Shown here one piece after another: positions 1 to 9,032 of a stretch of 47,230 nt of DNA (positions are counted from its first letter, which is position 1; each line of letters begins with the position of its first letter). The notes beneath the pieces were generated by a model. It was not told the DNA's origin, did no database searches, and worked only from the letters and a program-made list of their open reading frames with translations. The translations under genes were made by a program, and so were the position numbers. Origin of the DNA: Helicobacter suis (lineage in GTDB: Bacteria > Campylobacterota > Campylobacteria > Campylobacterales > Helicobacteraceae); the NCBI RefSeq assembly GCF_902196125.1, contig NZ_CABIKG010000014.1:1-47230 (forward strand), read 5' to 3'.

Positions 1-224
1 CTTTTAGTGATGTCAAAGTTGCCCATATGCTTTAATACATATTGTCTAACCTTGCGCTCCTCTGCTTGGTCTCTCCACTCCCCAGCGTGTTTGCCTTTAT
101 GATGGATAAACGAATTTTTTGTTAAACGGGGAATGTGATCAGATTCTAAATTTGAGAGATCAACTGGCTTAGATCTAATTAGATTTGCTAGCTCCTCTTG
201 TGTCATGTCTTCGGGTTGTTTCAA
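1..224 (-). CDS. Unknown protein, N-terminal part, runs off the left edge
   Basis: The reverse strand is open from a TTG at 224 (or an in-frame ATG at 206) to the window edge, giving about 74 residues. It begins with an acidic stretch (MTQEELANLIRS from the ATG) and continues hydrophilic, ending in QYVLKHMGNFDITK. An AAGGGGAG stretch sits just before the TTG, slightly too close for an ideal ribosome site, so the start is uncertain. I do not recognise the family, and no signal peptide or membrane segment is visible. It lies directly downstream of a broken ligA end, so it may be the first gene of a foreign segment continuing to the left, but that is inference. Confidence 0.5.
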   Translation of the reverse strand, partial: MKQPEDMTQEELANLIRSKPVDLSNLESDHIPRLTKNSFIHHKGKHAGEWRDQAEERKVRQYVLKHMGNFDITK

Positions 225-245
225 GTGCTCCCCTTATTAAATACT

Positions 246-556
<311 letters not shown>

Positions 557-565
<9 letters not shown>

Positions 566-2791
566 CACAATCTGCGCTCCAGAACCCCCTAGTTTTAAGG
601 GGGCATCGCAAAAATCTAGTACTTTGGGGTGGTTTTTAAGCCAGAGTCTAATGGCTTGGCGTAAAATGCCCTTGCCTTTTCCATGGATAATCACAACCTC
701 ATTAAACCCTGCTAGAAGCGCGTTAGATAAAAACCCTTGCAGCTCTTCTAAAGCCTCTTGTACATCTAACCCACACACATCTAAATGCATGTTAGCCTGT
801 GCTTTTGGTTTAATCTCTAATTTAACTTGGGGTTGTTTGCTTGTTTGGTTGGTAGCAACTTGTAAATCTGTACCTCTTGCTTTGATTTTAAGCCCATTAT
901 CTAAAGCCACCACAAATAAATCCCCACTTTTAGCGATGATACGCCCCTTTTCTTTGCTACTAGCTTTTTTATAGATCACTAGCGTGCCTAATTCTATAGA
1001 TGTGGGTTTATTGGGCTCTTTAGGTGCTTTAGCTAGATCTTTTTTTAGATCCAGTTGGATAGCTTGGATACTTTGGTGGGCTTGGCTTTTATTCTGGGAT
1101 TTTTGGAAGTTCTTTAAAGCCTCTTGTAACTCTCTTAATGCCTTGTAATAACTTTTCTCTAAAGTATTTTGCTTTCTTTGTTGTTGTTCCTCTAGGTTTT
1201 TTAGTTTTTCTAAACCCTCTTGTTGCAGAATTTCTAGGGCTTGACTGCGCTCTTGTAAACGCATGCGCTCCAAGCTTAATTCTTGTTCAAGAGCGCTTGT
1301 TCTTTCAATTAACGCGCTTAGATTTTCTTGATCCTGCCCATAAAGATGTTTAGCCATTTGTACTAATTTTAAAGGTATTCCATATCTTAAAGCACTCTCA
1401 AAGGCATAACTTTTACCAATGAGTCCGGGAGTAAAAGTATAAGTAGGCATTTGGCTTTCTAAATCATAATTAGCCGCTAAGAGTTGTACGGCTTTATTTT
1501 TGGCTAGCAACATGGCTAGATGTTTATGATGCGTGGTGATGACAACCCTTGCATTATTTTCTACCAAGTGCTCTAAAAGCACCTTATACAAACAACTTGC
1601 CTCAGCCGCATCGGTGCCTAATTCAATCTCATCAACCCCTAATAAAAGATCAGATTTATCCAAAACTTGGTGGAAATCAAGCATGCGCCCTGCAAAGGTA
1701 GAAATGTCATTTTTACTATTCTGCGGATCGTTGATAATGGCATGGATATTCTCTATATAAGGGACTTGGGAGTGGTGTGGGTTTATTTTAAAGGGTAAAA
1801 AGTGTTTGGCTAAAAACACGGCGCTTAAAATGGATTTAAGTAGCATTGTCTTACCCCCAGTGTTAACACCAGTAATGAGTAAGAGTTGTTTATCAAAATA
1901 CAAAGAAATAGGCTTAGGGTTTTTAAGATTAGGGTGGGCAAAGTCTTTTAAAATAAGCATACCTTCTAAATTAGGCTTAATAAAAGAAAGATTTTCAGCT
2001 TTAGCAAAGAATACCCGGGCTTGCAGGTGATCCAGATAGTCAAACTGGCGATCTAGGAAGCGTAAAAATAAAAAATGGGGGTGTAAATTTTGAGTCCAAT
2101 GGGTACAAATCCGCCTAATGCACAGTTCAATTTCTAATTGCTTTTCTTGGATTTTATGGGCGAGATTTTTAGCCTCCAAAGGTTGGATATAAAACTGCCC
2201 GCTATGCGATCGCTGTATTACCACCCCTTTAAGTACATGTGAAAAACCCGGCTTAAGCAAGAGAGTTTCTAAGCCTTGCATGAAATGTACTTGTCTATCC
2301 ACTAAATAGGGTTCTAAAGCACTTTGGCTTAGAATTTGGCTAAAAACCTGCTGTTGTGCGCGCTTGAGTCGCTCTACGCTCTCTAATAAAGCGTCTAAAT
2401 CGGCATAAAATCCTGTTTTAAAAGCGGGGGTATCTGCCATTTGTTTTTCTAAGTCTAAAAGGGGGGCGGGAATCTGGATATTCTGGATATAATCAAAAAG
2501 ATAGGGCTGTATTTTAGAATCGGTGTTTTTCTTAAAAACTAGTAGATAGCGAGTCATCTGGGTAAATGCAAACAAGGTTTCAAGCTGTAATATCCCGCCT
2601 TTTTTAAAAGACTTTAAAGCCTCTTGTAAAAAAATAACCGCTGGGGGCGGGTTTATTTGGAGTGTTTCTAATTCTTTTAAGTGTTCCCAAATATAAGGAT
2701 TTGTGCTAGCAAGGGCAAAGTCTTTAGGGCGTGCTAAAAAACTCTTGAAACGCTCTAAAAACCCTTCTAAATCTAGTTGTAAGGGCAACAT
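557..2791 (-). CDS. mutS2: MutS2 family DNA-binding ATPase / endonuclease
   Basis: MutS2 is a MutS paralogue that in Helicobacter suppresses homologous recombination and helps repair oxidative damage; it does not do mismatch repair. The protein is 744 residues, a normal length. It lacks the mismatch-recognition domain, has a MutS core with Walker A GVNTGGKT near residue 308 and Walker B LLLGVDEIELG near 383, then a long Glu/Gln-rich coiled coil (about 490-600), and ends in a Smr nuclease domain (about 670-744) with the HGKGKGIL motif. The start is the ATG at 2791, preceded by an in-frame TTG; it overlaps the stop of the upstream small membrane gene by one base (TGATG), implying translational coupling. 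The order murC - small protein - mutS2 matches HP0623-HP0621. Confidence 0.95.
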
Positions 2792-3129
2792 CAAAGAATC
2801 TTACAGGTTGGTAGTTGCACTAATATCCCCTGCATAGAAGTGTTTTGTTTGCCTAAAAAACTTAGCGTTTTTCTTACTAAACTAAAGGTTTTAGAGTTGA
2901 CTTTAACACCCTTGCATTCTAGCTCATCGCCGCGCAAAAATGCCCGTTCTAATGCCATGTGGGTTTGGTTAATCCGATCTTGCTTGTAAGTGTAAACACC
3001 CAAAGCCCCCCCCAAAGCCATTAAAAAGATCAAAACAACAAGTTTTTGTAAAATCCCTTTGGCAAAAAAATCTTTGAGTAAAAACCATAAAAGTACAAGT
3101 ACTAATAAAAGAATCACCCATGCTAACAA
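2791..3129 (-). CDS. Small inner-membrane protein (HP0622-like)
   Basis: This 112-residue protein has two hydrophobic segments near its start (about 2-18 and 29-46) and then a basic, soluble C-terminal part of about 60 residues. It looks like a small inner-membrane protein with no recognised enzymatic motif. It starts at a TTG that overlaps the murC stop by seven bases and stops where the mutS2 start begins, so all three are very likely one transcript. H. pylori has a small hypothetical gene in the same place, which supports it being real despite the unusual start. Function unknown. Confidence 0.75.
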   Translation of the reverse strand: MLAWVILLLVLVLLWFLLKDFFAKGILQKLVVLIFLMALGGALGVYTYKQDRINQTHMALERAFLRGDELECKGVKVNSKTFSLVRKTLSFLGKQNTSMQGILVQLPTCKIL

Positions 3130-4460
3130 AACACGCCTCTGAGTTGATCGGTGATGTCTCCTGCGCCAAATCCAATCACTAGCCCCCTTTTAAGGGTGCG
3201 GACCTTTTGCTCCCCTACAAAAAAATCTAACCCCTCTTCTGTACGCCAGACTCGATTAATCAGGGTGGGTTGTAGGTGTTTAAAGAGTTCTAATAAGTCT
3301 AGCTCACGGGGTTTTTCACCGGCTCTATAAACGGGTAGAATATAAAGATCGCGAATAATAGGGTGCTTGAAACACTCTTGAAACCCCTCTAAATTATCTA
3401 ATAAACGCGAAAATTTATGGGGTTGCCAAATGACTAGGGCATCTGACATGCCTTTTAAATCCGCATAGGTTTGTAAAGCCTCTAAAGTGGCGCTAATCTC
3501 TGTAGGGTGGTGGGCATAATCATCAATGATGATAAGTTCTGTTTTTTGCAAAATATCAAACCGTTTTTTAATCCCTTTAAAATCTAAAAGATTTTGGCGC
3601 AAAGTTTCTAAGGGGAGTTCATCTTGGGCGGCTAAAATTGCCAAAGCCGCATTAGTAGCCGTGTGTGCCCCTAGCCCCCACACTTCAAAAAACCCTAAAT
3701 CTTTGAATTTAAAACGCGTATAAGGCTCTTCATCTCTTAAAAAATAACTAATTTCTGAAATATCTTGATTGGGGTAGAGTCGTTTGGCTTTTAAATCTAA
3801 AGTGCTTAAGAAAGGATCATTAGCATTAAAAACACGCTTTTTACCTAGCGCTAAAAATTCCTGATAAGCCGCATAAAAAGCCTCTAAATTATAATCATAG
3901 CCATCTAAATGTTCTACCTCTGCATTGGTTACGATGGAGTAATAAGGATTTGAGTGTAAAAAACTTTGATCGGACTCATCGGCCTCAAAAACTAGGCTAT
4001 GGCTATGGCTTTCTTTCACATTTGATCCAAAAGCCTTACTAGTTGCCCCAATAATAGCCCCAAAGTGGGGCAAAAGAGCGCTTAACATCGCGCTTGTACT
4101 GCTTTTTCCATGCGCGCCGCATACGCTAAAAACTTGCTTATCCCCTAAAATATACTCTAAAGCTCTTTTGCGCGATAAAATGATGCAATTTTTTTCCATA
4201 GCGGCCACAATTTCTACATTCTCGGCTTTAATAATGGCAGAGTGTACCACCACCTCTTGATCCTCAAGCGCGTCTTTGCTATGGGGGATAGTAATAGGAA
4301 TATTTAGACTTCTTAAATAGCGCGTAATAGAGCTCTCTACAATATCTGATCCACTCACAACTGCCCCCTGTGCTTTTAAATATTTGGCCAATCCTGAAAT
4401 GCCAATCCCACCAATGCCAATAAAGTGGATTTTATAAGTGTGGATAGGGCGCTTTAGCAT
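3123..4460 (-). CDS. murC: UDP-N-acetylmuramate--L-alanine ligase
   Basis: MurC is the cytoplasmic ATP-dependent ligase adding L-alanine to UDP-MurNAc, the first residue of the peptidoglycan stem peptide. The 445-residue protein shows the N-terminal nucleotide-sugar fold GIGGIGISG (15-23), the ATP loop GAHGKSS (115-121, with Ala and Ser where many MurCs have Thr), the EADESD acidic motif near 159, and the C-terminal DDYAHHPTE motif (313-321) typical of MurC. Length is normal. Its ATG overlaps the end of the upstream aminotransferase gene, and its end overlaps the next small gene, so it sits inside a tight operon. Confidence 0.95.
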   Translation of the reverse strand: MLKRPIHTYKIHFIGIGGIGISGLAKYLKAQGAVVSGSDIVESSITRYLRSLNIPITIPHSKDALEDQEVVVHSAIIKAENVEIVAAMEKNCIILSRKRALEYILGDKQVFSVCGAHGKSSTSAMLSALLPHFGAIIGATSKAFGSNVKESHSHSLVFEADESDQSFLHSNPYYSIVTNAEVEHLDGYDYNLEAFYAAYQEFLALGKKRVFNANDPFLSTLDLKAKRLYPNQDISEISYFLRDEEPYTRFKFKDLGFFEVWGLGAHTATNAALAILAAQDELPLETLRQNLLDFKGIKKRFDILQKTELIIIDDYAHHPTEISATLEALQTYADLKGMSDALVIWQPHKFSRLLDNLEGFQECFKHPIIRDLYILPVYRAGEKPRELDLLELFKHLQPTLINRVWRTEEGLDFFVGEQKVRTLKRGLVIGFGAGDITDQLRGVFC

Positions 4461-5587
4461 GGATAGAATTTATAAGTCTCTAAAGTACTTTTGAGGCGTT
4501 CTAAAGCGGGTTTTAAAATTTCAGGGGTTTGTACTAAAGCAATGCGCACAAAATCTCTAGTGTGTGGGCTTTCTAAATAGCTTAAAAAAGATCCGGGTAA
4601 AACTTTTAGCCCGGTTTGTTCGTATAAATAGCGGGTAAATTTTTGCCCATCTGGTACTTCTAGCCACACATAAAAACTAGTAGGGAATATAGGGACTTGT
4701 AAAATCTCTTGGGCAAGTTTTAGATTAGTGGCATAGATCTCTTGGATAGATTGCTGGGCATGATTATCTAGCCACCCTATAGCACTGGCATGTTGGAGTG
4801 GTAGAGGAATGGCACACCCGCTATAAGAGCGCAAGGTTTGGTAGGCCGCAAGAATGCTTGCATCTCCGGCAATATAACCGCTACGCAGTCCCGGGGCACT
4901 CAAAGACTTAGAAATAGAATTCACCGCTAAGACATTTTTAAACTCAAAATTGCCTACAAGTTTACAGGCTTCTAAAATGGAGGGGGGGGGAGTGGCGCTA
5001 TAAATGTTGCTATAACATTCATCATTGAGCAAAACAAAATCCTCTTCAAGGGCGCGTAACACCCAAGTTTTAAGCTCCTCTAAATCTAAGGTACGCCCGG
5101 TAGGGTTGTTTGGAGAATTAAGAATAACTAAATCCGGTTTGCTATCTTTAGGCAAGAGGGGCGTAAAATTATTTTCTTTAGAAAGGTCCATGAAAATCAC
5201 CTCTGCTCTAGCCATTCTAGCGCTAGCTAAATAGACCTTATAAAAGGGATTAGAAAAGGCCATTTTAGGGGAGTGTTTGTTGTGCAAATAAAAAAGAGGG
5301 AAACCAAAAAGCACCTCTTTAGAGCCAAGTGTGGGAATGATTTGCCACTTTTGCAAATCTAACCCAAAACGCCTTTTAATAAAACTAATCTGTGCTTCTT
5401 TAAGAAATTGCGTATCTTTGCTTTTAGGATAAAACCGTAAGTCGCTTGTGTGCTCTTTTAAAGCTTTCTGAATGGAATAAGGGGTTTCAAACTGGGGTTC
5501 ACCGATGGAAAAATCTAAAGGCTTAATTGCAGGAGTAACATCTCCTAGCAAGGCGTTTAACCGCTCAAAGGGATAAGGCTCAAACAT
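4454..5587 (-). CDS. PLP-dependent class I/II aminotransferase, DapC-type
   Basis: A fold-type I aminotransferase of 377 residues. It resembles the HP0624-type enzyme thought to act as succinyl-diaminopimelate aminotransferase, which would supply meso-DAP for lysine and peptidoglycan, fitting its neighbour murC. PLP-site residues are visible: SPNNPTG (158-164), Asp189 in NDECY, the Schiff-base Lys227 in SISKSLS, and Arg235 in GLRSG. The longer frame starts eight codons upstream, but a GCGGAGG ribosome site lies five bases before the ATG at 5587, so I use that. Substrate is inferred from context and resemblance; other amino-acid substrates are possible. Confidence 0.85.
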   Translation of the reverse strand: MFEPYPFERLNALLGDVTPAIKPLDFSIGEPQFETPYSIQKALKEHTSDLRFYPKSKDTQFLKEAQISFIKRRFGLDLQKWQIIPTLGSKEVLFGFPLFYLHNKHSPKMAFSNPFYKVYLASARMARAEVIFMDLSKENNFTPLLPKDSKPDLVILNSPNNPTGRTLDLEELKTWVLRALEEDFVLLNDECYSNIYSATPPPSILEACKLVGNFEFKNVLAVNSISKSLSAPGLRSGYIAGDASILAAYQTLRSYSGCAIPLPLQHASAIGWLDNHAQQSIQEIYATNLKLAQEILQVPIFPTSFYVWLEVPDGQKFTRYLYEQTGLKVLPGSFLSYLESPHTRDFVRIALVQTPEILKPALERLKSTLETYKFYPC

Positions 5588-5625
5588 AACAACCTCCGCA
5601 AAAAAGGCCATTATACCTAAATTCC

Positions 5626-5775
5626 CTACTCTTGGATCGTTTGGCTCGGGCTTGGTGTTTGTGGTTTTGTGCTCTGGGTCTTGTTTGTAGGCTTGTTTGG
5701 CTTATAAAAAGGGGGGGCTTTATAGCCACAACCGGTTAATAAACATGCTAAAATAAGTCCATGAAAGATGTACAA
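5626..5775 (-). CDS. Small LptM/YifL-like lipoprotein
   Basis: This 49-codon frame reads from a TTG with a GGAGGAGA ribosome site seven bases upstream. The product has a short hydrophobic leader ending in the lipobox CLLTGC (acylated Cys16), followed by GYKAPPFY and then a Pro/Lys/Gln/Thr-rich tail. A Cys-Gly followed by a KxPxY-like stretch is the signature of LptM (YifL) lipoproteins, which in E. coli help assemble the LptDE lipopolysaccharide translocon. The leader lacks a clear positive charge at its start, which is atypical. Its first 15 bases overlap the start of the divergent gene at 5761. Family assignment is from the motif only. Confidence 0.65.
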   Translation of the reverse strand: MYIFHGLILACLLTGCGYKAPPFYKPNKPTNKTQSTKPQTPSPSQTIQE

Positions 5776-6204
5776 AGTATCCTCTCCTCCATTCTACAAG
5801 CGCCTTCTCTCAACCCTCTTAAAATGCGCCTAGAATTGGATAAATTAAAATTATTTCTCCCACCAGCTGTGAGTATGGGGTTAATCTCTATTGTAATAAA
5901 AAATTCTAAACTCTTGCTTGTATTTAAACACCCAAGTACGCGTTATTATTTTCAAGCAAATTACCAAGAATTTAGCCAAACTTTATTACAGGCCATTAAA
6001 GAATTAGATATTACAGTACCGCCTGACTTAGAAGTACAAACCTATATACCTTGCCGTATCGCTCAAAACTTTGAGAGTAAAGCGCCTAAGGCCACTTATA
6101 CAGAACGATCTGAAGGGCATTTTATTAACCATGCAATAGACCCAGAAATTTATGCAATCTTTGAATTAATCCGTACATGTGTTAAGCATAATCATGGATA
6201 TTAA
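5761..6204 (+). CDS. Conserved hypothetical, possibly DciA-like (DUF721)
   Basis: A 147-residue cytoplasmic protein with no signal peptide or membrane helix. The middle alternates strands and helices in the manner of DUF721/DciA proteins (LISIVIKNSKLLLVFKH, then YYFQANYQEFSQTLLQAI), which load the replicative helicase in bacteria lacking DnaC. I cannot prove that family by eye. It ends inside the start of uvrC (11 bases overlap) and starts head to head with the small lipoprotein gene. In H. pylori a hypothetical gene (HP0820) sits before uvrC in the same way, so the gene is real even if the role is unsure. Confidence 0.7.
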   Translation: MKDVQSILSSILQAPSLNPLKMRLELDKLKLFLPPAVSMGLISIVIKNSKLLLVFKHPSTRYYFQANYQEFSQTLLQAIKELDITVPPDLEVQTYIPCRIAQNFESKAPKATYTERSEGHFINHAIDPEIYAIFELIRTCVKHNHGY

Positions 6205-7447
6205 TACTCTTGCTAATTTGCCCACTCATAGCGGCATTTATCTGTATTTTGATAGCAAGCATAGATTACTCTATGTGGGGAAAGCTAAGAATTTACAAAA
6301 GCGCATATTAAGCTATTTTAAAATCAAAGAGGGGCAGGTTTTAGCTAACCCTAAAAATAGTTTGCGCATGCAACGCATGGTAGCCCAAATTGCCACCATT
6401 CAAACACAATTTGCCGCTAATGAAGAAGAGGCGCTACTTTTAGAAAACCAAACAATTAAAGCTAACCAGCCCAAGTATAATATTTTGCTCAAAGATGATA
6501 AAACCTACCCTTATATCTGTGTGGATTTAACTAAGCCCTATCCTTTTTTTGAATTAGCCCGTAGAATCAAACCCGGTTATACCGGTTTTGGTCCTTTTAG
6601 TAGCGGGGCTAGAGATATTTTAGAAAGCCTGCTTGAATTTGTACCTTTAGTACAAAGCAAGGCGTGTTTACAAGGCAAAAAGGCCTGTATTTTTTATCAA
6701 ATGCGCCGTTGTAAAGCCCCTTGTGAGGGTAAAATCACCCAGCAAGATTATGCCTTATTAGTTAAAGAAGCTTTAGGCTTATTAACCGATAAAAGCAAGC
6801 TCGTAGCTTTAGTAGAACAACGCATGCGTACACTAGCTTTACAAGAGCGTTTTGAAGAGGCAGCGATCTATCGCGATCATTTACAAAAAATCCAAGCCCT
6901 TTTAAAGCGATCAGAACAATTCCAAGAAAAACTAATCTACGCCCTGCAAACTCTTTTTAAGCTACAAAAACTCCCCCAAAGAATTGAAATTTTTGATGCC
7001 AGCCACCACGCACAAACCCATTGTGTAGGGGGTATGGTGGTGTTTTCTCATGGAAAATGGCTTAAAAGTGCTTACCGGCGTTATTTATTGCAAGGCAAAG
7101 ATGAATATAGCCAAATGCGTGAAATGCTAGAAAGACGGCTAAAAAATCTAAAAGAAATACCGGATTTATGGCTCTTAGATGGGGGCAGGGCGCAGGTGTG
7201 TTTGGCTGAGGATATTTTAAAAGCTGCTGGGTTTGATATTAAAGTTTTAGGGATTGCTAAGGCTAAAGTGCGGGGCAGGGCTAAGCGTGCTGGAGGAGAT
7301 GTAGAAGATGTGATCTATGAATCTAATCAGACATGGCATCTTAAAGCACAAGACTCATGTTTGCAATTCTTACAAAAACTTAGAGACGAAGCCCACCGCT
7401 TTGCTATTTCCTATCACCGGTTAAGAAAAATCAAAGCGCTGGTCTAA
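6194..7447 (+). CDS. uvrC: UvrC, unusually short excinuclease subunit
   Basis: UvrC makes both incisions around bulky DNA lesions in nucleotide excision repair with UvrAB. The start is taken as the ATG at 6194 (MDINTLANLP). The 417-residue product has the GIY-YIG nuclease domain (GIYLYF 14-19, YVGKA 27-31), a Cys-rich segment, a UvrB-interacting UVR helix pair (about 202-236), and the RNase H-like nuclease with FDAS (267-270), LLDGG (327-331) and RDEAHRFAI (397-405). Usual UvrC is about 590-610 residues. The roughly 100-130-residue region between UVR and RNase H domains and the C-terminal helix-hairpin-helix domain are absent. The frame is unbroken and catalytic motifs are kept, so it could still be active. 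Confidence 0.9.
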   Translation: MDINTLANLPTHSGIYLYFDSKHRLLYVGKAKNLQKRILSYFKIKEGQVLANPKNSLRMQRMVAQIATIQTQFAANEEEALLLENQTIKANQPKYNILLKDDKTYPYICVDLTKPYPFFELARRIKPGYTGFGPFSSGARDILESLLEFVPLVQSKACLQGKKACIFYQMRRCKAPCEGKITQQDYALLVKEALGLLTDKSKLVALVEQRMRTLALQERFEEAAIYRDHLQKIQALLKRSEQFQEKLIYALQTLFKLQKLPQRIEIFDASHHAQTHCVGGMVVFSHGKWLKSAYRRYLLQGKDEYSQMREMLERRLKNLKEIPDLWLLDGGRAQVCLAEDILKAAGFDIKVLGIAKAKVRGRAKRAGGDVEDVIYESNQTWHLKAQDSCLQFLQKLRDEAHRFAISYHRLRKIKALV

Positions 7448-7464
7448 TGTTTAAAGTTAAGTAG

Positions 7465-7710
7465 CTACTTTCTGGGGTTAGCCTCAGTAACGCGGATCGT
7501 GCGCCCCATAAAATCAGTGTTATCTAAACTAGAGATTGCCTTTTGTGCTCCTTCATCTTCCATTTCCACAAATCCAAAACCCTTAGGTCTTTTAGTCTCT
7601 CGATCCTGGATCAACTTCACCGAATTGACAGCGCCAAATTGGCTAAACAATTCCTCAACATCTTGGTTTGTAGCGCTATAAACCAAATTCCCGACATAAA
7701 TGTTTTTCAA
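7465..7710 (-). CDS. RRM-type RNA-binding protein
   Basis: An 81-residue protein consisting of one RNA recognition motif. RNP2 is IYVGNL (4-9) and RNP1 is KGFGFVEM (43-50), both with the aromatic residues that stack on RNA bases. H. pylori has a near-equivalent (HP0827). Such glycine-poor single-RRM proteins bind single-stranded RNA or DNA and are expected in the cytoplasm; targets are not known. The start codon is TTG, with GGAGAAGG upstream, and no nearer ATG is in frame. It converges with uvrC, 17 bases apart. Confidence 0.93.
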   Translation of the reverse strand: MKNIYVGNLVYSATNQDVEELFSQFGAVNSVKLIQDRETKRPKGFGFVEMEDEGAQKAISSLDNTDFMGRTIRVTEANPRK

Positions 7711-7799
7711 AATCCTTCTCCATGGCTAATCTTGAACTAAAGAATAAACTAAAGGCAGTCTGATCCTAGCGCAAAATAATTTAAAATAGACTGAAAATC

Positions 7800-9032
7800 T
7801 TATTCATTACGCAAAATCGCTAATACATTAACACCTGAAGCCTTGAGTGCAGGATAGTAAGAGGATAGCGCTACGATAATTAATGCCCCAAGTACAGTGC
7901 CTAAAAAATCCCCCATAGAGAGGTCTAAGGGTAATTTATCCATGCCATAAACATCAGCAGGTAGAGAAATGATAGGGAAGGTTTTTAAAATCCATAGCAC
8001 CAAAAAAGCTAAAAGAATGCCTAAAATTATACCCCCCATACCAATTACAGCCCCTAAACTAAAAAAGGCTTTCTTAATCTCTTGTTTTGTCGCGCCTAAA
8101 CTGAGTAGTAGCGCAATTTCTTTACGGCGATTCATCACCACCATGAGTAAAGAGCTAATGATATTAAGAGAGGCCATTAAAATAATGAGCATTAAAACGA
8201 TGAAAAGCGCGCGTTTTTCCAAAGCCATAGCCGAGAAAAAATTCCCATTTTGTTGCCACCACCCTTCAATATCCACCCCATTATTAGGGATACTCTTTAA
8301 AGCTTGTTTGATTCTCTTTAAATCTTGCATCGCATCTTTAGAATAAATATGCACCCCATCATAAACCCCCTCTGGTAAATCTCTAATAGCGCGCAAAGCT
8401 TGGATATTAGTGTAAAGATAACTCCCATCATAGGCTTTTAAACCGGATTCAAAATACCCTTGCAGATTAAAGCGTTTCATGGTGGGGGAGAGTACAAAAC
8501 CGGTGGGTTCTAATTTAGTGAAAAATAAATCAACTTGCTTGGCTTGCGCTAGCATTAAAGATTCTTTAAAACCCTTGCCAGCTACTAAATTAAAAGGATT
8601 TTGCATGAATATTTTTAATTTTCCCTCCAACCCCTTTTTAAGGATATGATTAATCCGCACCTCTTGTTTGATATTGACCCCAAAAAGCATGCCCCCACTT
8701 AACATGCCATTAAAACGCGCCATCACTTGGGCTTGTAAAAAAGGGCTAAAGATAAGATGGGGGAAGCGTTGTTCTAAAGCAATCACGGTTTTTTGATTAA
8801 TTCCATAGTAGCTAGTGGCATAAAGGGTAAGAGGATAATTCATGACAAAAAGTTTATTTTCAAATTCCTTCCCCATGCCATTCATAATAGCCATTGCCAC
8901 AATTAAAACCATCACCCCCACCCCCACCCCTAAAAAGGCTAAAAGCGCGGTGATACTAATAAAGGGCTGAGTCTTATCAAAACGCAAGTAACGGCGGACT
9001 AAAAAGACCGCTAAAGAGGAGGGCTTAAACAT
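7800..9032 (-). CDS. lolF: LolC/E-type lipoprotein-releasing ABC transporter permease (LolF)
   Basis: A 410-residue inner-membrane permease of the MacB/FtsX family. It has one membrane helix near residues 25-50, a large periplasmic domain, then three helices in the last 150 residues, the classical LolC/E layout. With a LolD ATPase it would release mature lipoproteins from the inner membrane and pass them to LolA. Helicobacter is described as having a single permease instead of LolC plus LolE. The ATG at 9032 overlaps the secA stop by one base, so the two are co-translated. lolA lies just beyond secA in divergent orientation, as in HP0785-HP0787. Confidence 0.9.
   Translation of the reverse strand: MFKPSSLAVFLVRRYLRFDKTQPFISITALLAFLGVGVGVMVLIVAMAIMNGMGKEFENKLFVMNYPLTLYATSYYGINQKTVIALEQRFPHLIFSPFLQAQVMARFNGMLSGGMLFGVNIKQEVRINHILKKGLEGKLKIFMQNPFNLVAGKGFKESLMLAQAKQVDLFFTKLEPTGFVLSPTMKRFNLQGYFESGLKAYDGSYLYTNIQALRAIRDLPEGVYDGVHIYSKDAMQDLKRIKQALKSIPNNGVDIEGWWQQNGNFFSAMALEKRALFIVLMLIILMASLNIISSLLMVVMNRRKEIALLLSLGATKQEIKKAFFSLGAVIGMGGIILGILLAFLVLWILKTFPIISLPADVYGMDKLPLDLSMGDFLGTVLGALIIVALSSYYPALKASGVNVLAILRNE

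Noticed and set aside
5612-5760. The gap between the aminotransferase and the gene at 5761 as non-coding
   Set aside because: The minus strand carries a lipoprotein frame with lipobox and ribosome site, so it was reported as a gene.
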